In this document: positions 57,333-64,000 of the stretch, piece after piece
Layout: the number at the start of each line of letters is the position of its first letter
Numbering within the stretch: position 1 is the stretch's first letter
From: Paramacrobiotus metropolitanus
Taxonomy: Eukaryota > Tardigrada > Eutardigrada > Parachela > Macrobiotidae
Direction of reading: 5' to 3'
DNA: 64,000 bases
NCBI RefSeq assembly: GCF_019649055.1
Contig: NW_026570302.1
Span: 558,001-622,000 of the forward strand
Notes under the pieces: generated by a model
Seen by the model: the letters and a program-made list of their open reading frames with translations, nothing else
The model's database searches: none
What the model was told of the DNA's origin: nothing
Program-made: the position numbers and the translations under genes

Positions 57333-57817
57333 ACCAACCCCTGGGATTTCTGGACGGTGAGTGATTTTCGATTGTTTGGATTGTTGGTGTTTTGGTGGCC
57401 GAGTTGGTAGTACCACGTGGATCCTCAGAGAGTCCCGTGAGGATACGGTTCCTAAGTGGAACTGTACAGTCGGCCTTGGTTGACCCAAGTCTCCTTAGAA
57501 GGAACTTGGAGGACACGGTTCCTAAGTGAGAGCCAGGTGTCTGGTACGGTCCCAAAGTGAGAACCAGGTACCGGGAGTCTGCGGGAAGTAGATCTCCGAG
57601 TTTGGTTTGGCGTGGGTACGCTTGGTTTGGCGCAGTACAGTAGTGATCTGTACTCGCGGGTTTAGTTATTATAGACGGTACAGGGAGTCGTAGTGATCAG
57701 CCCCGTTATAGTCTGTAGTTAACTTCCGGGTAGACGCTGGCAGTGTCAGCGTTATCTGGATTTGACATCTTGATCTGTTGTCTGTGTGTCCAGGCATTAA
57801 CTTCGCAGGCGCTGACT

Positions 57818-60072
57818 ATGGATCGGTCAGTGACAGGTGAATCGCAGTTGGCTGTGGATGGCTTATCTGCACGGGCTGCTGCAGGATGCAGCAGACGGAC
57901 TGGTTTAGGGTTCAGTAGTGCTGATCCTGGCCAGGTTAAAGGCACTGTACCTGGTGGTACGGTGAATGGCGGAAGAGAAGTCGTAGATGAAACATCTATG
58001 ATCAAGGAAAATTTTGATTTTACTGGTTTACGGGAACTGGAAAAACGGATCATGGAGATTGACCCTGTTTCCGTTCCAGTTGATCAAATTGGTTTTGAAG
58101 ATGATATCGAATTATTTGGTAATAATTTCGTAAATATTGGCAGTGAAATGGCCGATGCTGTGACAGACTTGCAGCATGGAGATGAGTTGTTTTCGAATTT
58201 ACCAGATATTCGCCAGCAGAGAAGTGGTGAAGGGCATGGCGAGAGCAATGAACTGCTGGAAGTGTATCAGCAGCTTGTCCTTGATTATGAGAAGTTACAG
58301 GCTGATTACAGGATTTCACAGTCAGATTTGAATACTGTGAAAGCGGATCTGCATTCAGAGAGGGAACATGCTAAAAGGTTAGCACGAAAGATTGAGAGTT
58401 TTGAAACAGAACGTGATGACATCATGCGCCAGAAAGTTGATTTGGCGCATGAATGGAACAGGCAGAAGAAAGAAACAGCTGAAATGCAGAAGCGATTGAG
58501 TGAATGTTCTGCATTGCTGAAACTAAAGGTGAATAATTTTCTTTTGGAAAAGAAATTATTTGACGAAAACTTCGCAAAGTTTAATGCAGAAAGAAATCTG
58601 CATAAGCGACCAGATGTAGAAAAAGGAATTAGAGCGCAGTCAGAGAAGAGTTCTGTGATTGAGGTTGTACATGAACGAGATGTACAGGGTACAGTAGGTG
58701 CTGGTAGGCCTGTGCGTCCTCGAACTCTGTCCGCACAGAAATTGAATGGGCAGACTGTAATTGACTTTTTGGATTTGCGTACTCGGTACCATAATCTTCA
58801 AGAAGGGTTTGGAATGAATCGTAGTTTGTCTCCTACGATTTCGAATGTTAGTTCAAACGATTTCTATAATATGCAGTTGAAGTTAGCTGCATTAGAAAAA
58901 CGTATTGATGCGCAGGAAAAAGCGACGGCTGAAAGGAAAGCTGATGAGTCACTCAGCTTGAACAGTCTGGCACGTGTTTTGAAAGGTGCATTCAGGGATG
59001 ACGTAATGTATCCTGAAAAGTTTAATGGCAAGAAAGGTTCGATGACAGTAGAGAACTTTATCGAAAGTGTTGATAATTGTATCACGCACAATGGATGGTA
59101 TGATAGAGATGTGATCGACAAGTGTCTATCACGGTGTCTCACAGGTACAGCTTTGTGCTGGTACAGCGATAAGTACGAGGATAATAAGCATAAGACTTGG
59201 AACCACTGGAAAGAAATGTTGGAGAAACATTTCTCAGATGAGAAAGATGTGATGGCGTTAAGGGAAAAAATTGGTAACAGGATGTTTACCAGTAAGGATA
59301 CCCCGAACACATACGTAGACTGGTTTACAACTATCTTTAGAAAGTAAAGTTGGACGAATCAGAGCGCGTGTACTATCTGAAGCAAGGGCTGAAGAAGTGC
59401 AGATACGGCTGGTACACGTACATGGAAGAGAATGAAATTCAGGATACTGAAGAGTTCCTGAATGGGTTAAAACTGCAGTACAGGTTGGCGAAAGAAGATT
59501 CAGATGTAGAAGATCTGGATCAGCCAAGCGATAATACTGGTGAGTCCGGTAGAGAAGGCACTGGTGACGATGATGACCAGTCTTCAGCAGTGAGTGAGGA
59601 TAAGTCGAGTTCGGATAATGGAAAAATTGTGATTAATTTTTCCAAGTGGTTTCTTCCAAATGGAAAACCGATTTGTTTTAAGTGCCATGGTTTGCACAAA
59701 AGTGTAGAATGCGCAAGTAAAGGGCCGCGTAAGCCTATGTTGGCTGAACCGCCGCCTGAGGTAGTGAAGCAGCACATGTTAAAGTTGAGAGTGAACCCCG
59801 AATGTAACAGCATGGCGGTAGCCCATGTTGGTCGGAAGTTTAAGCCTGGAAGGGATAAATCTGCTGGAAATAAGCAAACGACTTCTAAGGTTTATTTACC
59901 GAAGCGAACGGAAGTGTATTTGCGGAGCTGTAATGCATCCAAGGATGTGAAAGCTTGCATCAGTGGCAGTGTCAGTCAGCAGCAGTTTGACACAGTGCAT
60001 CACAGAGTGGCACCTATTTTGCAGTGGGGGTGCCAAAGCTGGAAAGTTTCCTCTGGCCGTAAATTATCATGA
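57818..60072 (+). pseudogene. Gag polyprotein gene of the LTR element, with one frame break
   Basis: The first ATG is at 57818 (MDRSVTGESQLAVDG). The first frame runs to TAA at 59345-59347 and the second is open from 59350 to 60072. The first part has a long coiled coil (about residues 150-270, LLEVYQQLVLDYEKLQADYR and onwards). It then has a capsid-type domain (YPEKFNGKKGSMTVENFIE, LTGTALCWYSDKY, WNHWKEMLEKHF) of the retrotransposon-gag kind. The break lies inside this domain, since YLKQGLKKCRYGWY continues it in the other frame. That makes a programmed shift unlikely and a one-base change near 59340 likely. The second part ends with a zinc knuckle CFKCHGLHKSVEC and a basic region (KRTEVYLRS). 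Gag would assemble the particle and bind the RNA. Confidence 0.78.
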
Positions 60073-61066
60073 AAATAAGAATCCATGATTTTAGGCTATT
60101 TAAACGAACGTTAATTTATGAGCTGAATATAATTCATAGTTACTGGTGAATTATGAATGCTAGTTGGGCAAGCACTTGATGCTTGTGCAGTTATACTTGA
60201 CTGAATTTGCAGTTTAGATATTGGCAGTGTTAATATCTAACTTGCTTTTGCTTTGAAACTTTTGGTTTAAAACTATCAGCATTAATTGGTTTGCTGATTT
60301 TCGGATTAAATCAATTAGGTTAAATGAACCGGAAGTAAGTACTGTGTGTTGATGCGTTACTGCGTTGGTGGCAGTTACGTATACAGCAGTATTTGAAATG
60401 CTGTAGTGCAGCATCAGAAATTTTGAATTGCTGAATTACTTAGTTTTTCAGCAGATTAGTTTTCGGAACTGAGCAGTGGTGTAATCTGTTCACTTTGGCC
60501 ATGAATCGCAACAGTAAGTGTTTTGCGATGGTTCGGTTGAGGCGTGTAATTGGTGGTTCCATCCTGAAAAGCGAGTACTCAGGATATCAGTAACTGGCTG
60601 TGTATGGCTGCCGTGTGACCATGAAGGAACCTGGCAGAGTGTGGTTCATCGCGTGTGTGCAAGTTTGCAGTGGGGGTGATCCTCATTGTACAGTGGATTG
60701 ATGTTATCCACTGATCGGACTTTTCCTTGGCTTGTGCTGGATGTCGAGCATAATGGATCCTCGAGCTCGGTGTGAGGGAGAGGATGGATGAAACGAAGGA
60801 TTTGGACATTTTGGACCTGGATAACTGATGGATCGTGGACAGATGCGTGTGGAATTGTTGATCATCGGAGGACGAGGACGGACTCAGCAGCGCTGGACCA
60901 CCATTTGGACCTCCCGTACCCTCCGGATTCCACACGGACCACGATAACGATCCACCGGAAGTTGGTACTTTCCTGGATTTTGAGTTTGTTTTGGTTTTGT
61001 TCTTCGTAAATTGGCGGACCTTAATGAATGATTTCTTGTGGTTCTACGCGGACGTTAGAACGGTTT
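60073..61066 (+). other. Post-gag region of the LTR element, no pol
   Basis: There is no recognisable protease, reverse transcriptase or integrase. The motif GCAGTGGGGGT found at the right LTR border (61067-61077) also occurs at 60021 and 60667. These extra copies could be old polypurine tracts or deletion junctions. A short stretch near 60785-60990 reads in an acidic open frame with stops. Confidence 0.6.
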
Positions 61067-61076
61067 GCAGTGGGGG

Positions 61077-61541
61077 TAACGCGGTATGCGTAGTATGCCT
61101 GTACTTTGTACGTATGTCGTAGTTACGTACGGTTTACCTGTGCTTATCTAAAGCTTTTGATCGCTAATTCTATCAGCGATTCTGCTTGTCTTGATGAGTC
61201 TGAGTCTTGATGAGAGTGAGTTGAGTCTTGGATTTGGCAGAGTCTGTGCGCAGTGTGTGCAGATTTGATAGAGTTGGCTGGAGAGTCTGTATGCAGTGTG
61301 TGCAGTCTTCAGATTATGATTAAAGGTTATGAGATCCTGAGTGACCTTCTTGTGGCGAAAGCATTAGTGTGTAGTGTGTACCTGCAGGAAGTCACATAAG
61401 AATCTGGATGACAACATCATCCAGATATTTGGTTGTGAGCTAGGAGCAGATCACCGTTCAGAAGAGAGTCCCACTCTACCGACTGTGTGTGGTTGGTCAT
61501 CTAGTACGGTAGTCGTGGTGCGACTGCCGTATAGCATGTCA
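61077..61541 (+). repeat. Right LTR
   Basis: This is the second copy of the 465-bp LTR, one base different from the left copy. GTAT follows at 61542-61545. Confidence 0.9.
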
Positions 61542-61545
61542 GTAT

Positions 61546-61892
61546 CATGGAAGGGTGGGAATCTAGTGAGGCGTCGAAATAATCTCACATTAGAAAAGTT
61601 CGAAAATGCACCAAGGGATTTATATTACAGCGGTTTACGTTCAAACATTTGATTAGGAGTTTATGGCAACCAATACCATATTCTTTTCTAAAACTAGCCA
61701 ACATGTTTTTGCAGCGTGCAAACAGCTTATCGTTTATTAGCGCACGGTTATTGGCTATGTTTATTCGATACTGTCTGCATAAAACCATCAGCCGAAGAGA
61801 ATCCGTTTAATGTCGTTACTGTTCTTCGTAAAAAAGATTATCTAGTACGTGCCGAATTATACCCGGCTTGACTACTCAATGAAATCAATCAA
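61546..61892. other. Short intergenic stretch between the LTR element and copy O
   Basis: No gene is seen. It ends in an AATC microsatellite (about 61884-61903) that overlaps the stop codon of copy O. Confidence 0.5.
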
Positions 61893-61903
61893 TCAATCAA
61901 TCA
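61884..61903. repeat. AATC microsatellite overlapping a stop codon
   Basis: About five copies of the four-base unit AATC (TCAATCAATCAATCAATCAG) lie here. On the minus strand it forms the final codons and TGA stop of copy O, so changes in repeat number would alter the protein end or leave an equivalent stop in the next unit. Confidence 0.85.
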
Positions 61904-63561
61904 GTACCTCAATCCATTTCCTGGCCTTCACTGCACTGTCAATCCGGACGTCCACGCGCTGCGTGTTGGAGTACAGCTTCGACGGCGGCCGCACGCGGTA
62001 GCGTCGCAGATGCTGTTCCCACAAGTTCACAATGCGCGCCTCATCGACATGCCCCGGGGTGAAGACGGCCGGTGGAATTTTGGCGAACATCATGGGCTGC
62101 CGATCCCGGTCCATCAGGGCCAAGAAATAATCCGTCCAGATCACCCGGTCACAGCACGCCACGAGCCGGGACAGGTGCGCGGCGAACGTGGCCGATACCT
62201 GGCCCCAACTCCATTCATAACCCGAAAATGCTGCTTCGATCTTGATCAGTCGCTGGTAGATGATGAAACGCTGGATACGGATGCCGGCGTCGTCCACGAG
62301 CTTCTTACTCTCCTCCAGCGTTTCATCGACATCATTTAGGTTCCATCGGTGGAGGTATCTCGTTTCGGTTAGACGCATACAGATGGTGCGCGTGTTCGGT
62401 GTGATGTACTTGAAGAGGCAGGCGTACTTAACGTAATGATTACCCCACTGTCCGGGCAACAAAGGATCCAGCGGGTGCTTTGTGACCCGCACCTCCTGGG
62501 ACAGCTCCGCCGACGTGAGAATGGCTTCCCACAGCTGACAAATGCGACGACAGCGCTGACGATCGACGGTGTCCAGTGACAGGAAGACTTCTTTCAGCAC
62601 GTCCAATGTCAACGCCAACCCGTCTCTACCGACATCCCGCCGTATTTTTCGCTTGCGTCCAGAATCCGATTTTCCGATTTTCTCCAGTAACTGACCGTGA
62701 AACAGCGGATGCTGTCGTTTTCTGTCGAACACCCTCGCCTAGGGAAAGATCAAGAAAATTATTATTATTATTGCTATTATTAGGTATATAGTAGCACTCT
62801 ACAGTGCAAACAACAGCGCTGAACTTAGCTTTCATTATGAAACAACAGCAATGACATACCACGTCTTCGGCCGTCAGAGGCGGGTCCTGGCGTCGTCGCA
62901 GAACCAGCATCGTCTGACTGAGCACCTTGGTAAACAGCACGTGGAATTCTCGCTCTACTTGCTTCAACAGCCGCGCCGCAGCAGACGGCTGCAGAGCCCA
63001 GTAACCGTCAGGCACACCACACGACTGGATGCTGAAATGATCCGCAGCAACGAGCTGTGGTTGGCCGCCGTCTCCCGCCGAATTCCGAATCTGGCGGTCG
63101 GGAACCAGCTCACGACGATGCTCCCCGCCCATCTTAACTTCCACCAGCGACACATCAGGCAGGTTTCTGAACCATCTGCACCGCATTTTCCCGGGATACC
63201 ACTTCCACACGCCATCCCCGCCGTCATGCAACAGGACTTCTACAACGGTGCCCATGCCAGCGTCAGCAAATCGCTCGATAGAGCTATCCCAGATCTTCCC
63301 GTATCCCACCACGCAACACTGCAACGGGCTTCCGAAATCAACGATCAGTCGCGACGGAGAGCTATCGTCCCCAGACTTCTCTTCCAGACCGATGACATGG
63401 CCATGCTGAAGGACCCCGTCAATCTCCACGTCCACAGCATTCCACGCATACACAGATCGCTCATTGTCCTCATACAGATGCATTTTCAGTTGTCTGGCTT
63501 GGTCTTCCCTGAGATGCAGCAAAGAGCAAGAGGGGATGAATTCCGCAGCGATGGTAAACAC
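61893..63561 (-). CDS. Divergent F-box family protein, copy O, intact, about 515 aa
   Basis: Exon 1 is 63561-62860 (234 codons, MFTIAAEFIPSCSLLHLRED, donor GTATGT). Exon 2 is 62738-61893 (281 codons plus TGA, acceptor CCCTAG). The junction is phase 0. The N-terminal half follows the family plan but is divergent: AWNAVDVEIDGVLQHGHVIG and RLIVDFGSPLQCCVVGY in place of the NGLF module, then VWKWYPGKMRCRWFRNLPDV in place of GPWTWFPAEI, and later LVPDRQIR. After the intron comes a basic linker (GRKRKIRRD) and the F-box (LTLDVLKEVFLSLDTVDRQR, ICQLWEAIL, about residues 276-320). The C-terminal part has no detectable exon 3 domain; the gene ends at RKWIEVLID. It is likely an SCF adaptor by family logic. 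Its divergence and intactness suggest an older, conserved single-copy relative of the expanding families. Confidence 0.75.
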
Positions 63562-64000
63562 TGAACCAGTGGGAACAACAGCCAGGTAACTGCACGGATT
63601 CGGAGGCAGTAAAAAGCTACAGATAATTTACAGTACTAGTACTTCGTTGATCACAGTTCAAAACTCAAATCACAAATGCCTGCGAAAAACAGCCATTAAT
63701 GGTAAAGGACCGTAAAGCAAATACCAAATAATTGCCAGTGGTGCTGTCAAGCTGCAGGCAACAGGTGGTGAGAAATTGGAGTTAACGTAACCGCTGCTAC
63801 AGGGTGCACCGCCCACCGTTACAATAGAGAAATATTTACTTTTCGGCTTCCACTTTTTACCTTTAAAACACACAGATCGCATAATTATAATATTTTTATT
63901 GTTAAATGCTAGGAGGTGTACATGGTGGATAACTGATCTGTCCTATTGTCCTCTGGTTTGGTGCCCAGCTGATTATGTCACCGAGACACCGGCAATAGGT
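63562..64000. other. Upstream flank of copy O
   Basis: It presumably holds the copy O promoter. No other gene is supported; the minus-strand open frame at 63670-63882 has no recognised domain. Confidence 0.35.

Larger units (their letters stand above)
56850..61541 (+). mobile_element. Young gag-only LTR retrotransposon, 4.69 kb
   Basis: Two 465-bp direct LTRs (56850-57314 and 61077-61541) enclose the element, flanked by GTAT on both sides (56846-56849 and 61542-61545), a 4-bp target duplication. A primer-binding-like sequence TGGCGCCTTCCGGA follows the left LTR directly. A G-rich polypurine-like stretch (GCAGTGGGGG) immediately precedes the right LTR. A gag-like coding region is present, but no protease, reverse transcriptase, RNase H or integrase is visible. 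The 1 kb after gag has only broken frames. I found one difference between the LTRs, so insertion was recent. It is therefore a nonautonomous element that must borrow pol functions, similar in concept to the TR-GAG elements described in plants. Confidence 0.88.

Noticed and set aside
59335-59352. Programmed ribosomal frameshift between gag parts
   Set aside because: The break falls inside the capsid-type domain instead of between gag and pol, and no slippery heptamer or pol frame follows.

Overview
This is a window of animal nuclear DNA. Genes are split by short introns (about 56 to 650 nt) with GT..AG borders, there are no bacterial-style gene runs, and much of the sequence is intergenic or transposon-derived. 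The base composition, intron sizes and the dominant gene family would fit a tardigrade or another small invertebrate, but nothing here proves the species.

The window is dominated by one rapidly duplicating gene family that I call the NGLF/F-box family. A typical member has three exons joined in phase 0. Exon 1 carries two small beta-rich modules, a core like NGLFIDFxCPNRRREFTPF followed by GPWTWFPAEIxNVxRGIRH. Exon 2 carries an F-box and an LRR-like region. Exon 3 is short, with CATQTADPRPSS.YRGK.WC and often an acidic tail. About fourteen copies or fragments are visible. On the plus strand, 0.6-23 kb holds six copies in tandem with a unit of about 3.5 kb. Only the copy at 13563-15866 reads without a break. 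Minus-strand fragments lie at 17.5 and 24.8-26.6 kb, and a second, mixed-orientation cluster lies at 45-54 kb with one intact member at 50051-51511. A divergent intact member lies at 61893-63561. By family knowledge F-box proteins are substrate adaptors of SCF ubiquitin ligases; the targets of this family are unknown to me.

Between the clusters sits a complete DNA transposon of about 11.6 kb (29043-40631). It has 39-bp terminal inverted repeats and a TATA target duplication. It holds a decayed DDE-type transposase (minus strand), a divergent multi-exon gene ending in a probable BEN domain (plus strand), a small acidic protein, and a RING/zinc-finger gene. It also carries about 22 palindromes centred on GTCGAC, whose flanking bases vary but nearly always stay symmetrical. 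They sit roughly every 300-500 bp and are essentially confined to the element. This is the most unusual signal in the window.

Other mobile DNA: a hAT-type element (10658-11521) inside an F-box pseudogene; a mariner-type miniature element (55684-56628); two foldback elements sharing the terminus TACGAGGAGGG; an iteron-bearing foldback element (26.86-27.41 kb); and a very young LTR element (56850-61541) with 465-bp LTRs differing at one base, a gag and no pol. A perfect 297-bp palindrome lies at 16550-16846. Long stretches, notably 15.9-17.5, 18-20.8, 23-24.8, 31.75-33.98, 40.6-45.2, 46.3-47.4 and 54.1-55.7 kb, show no gene I can support.
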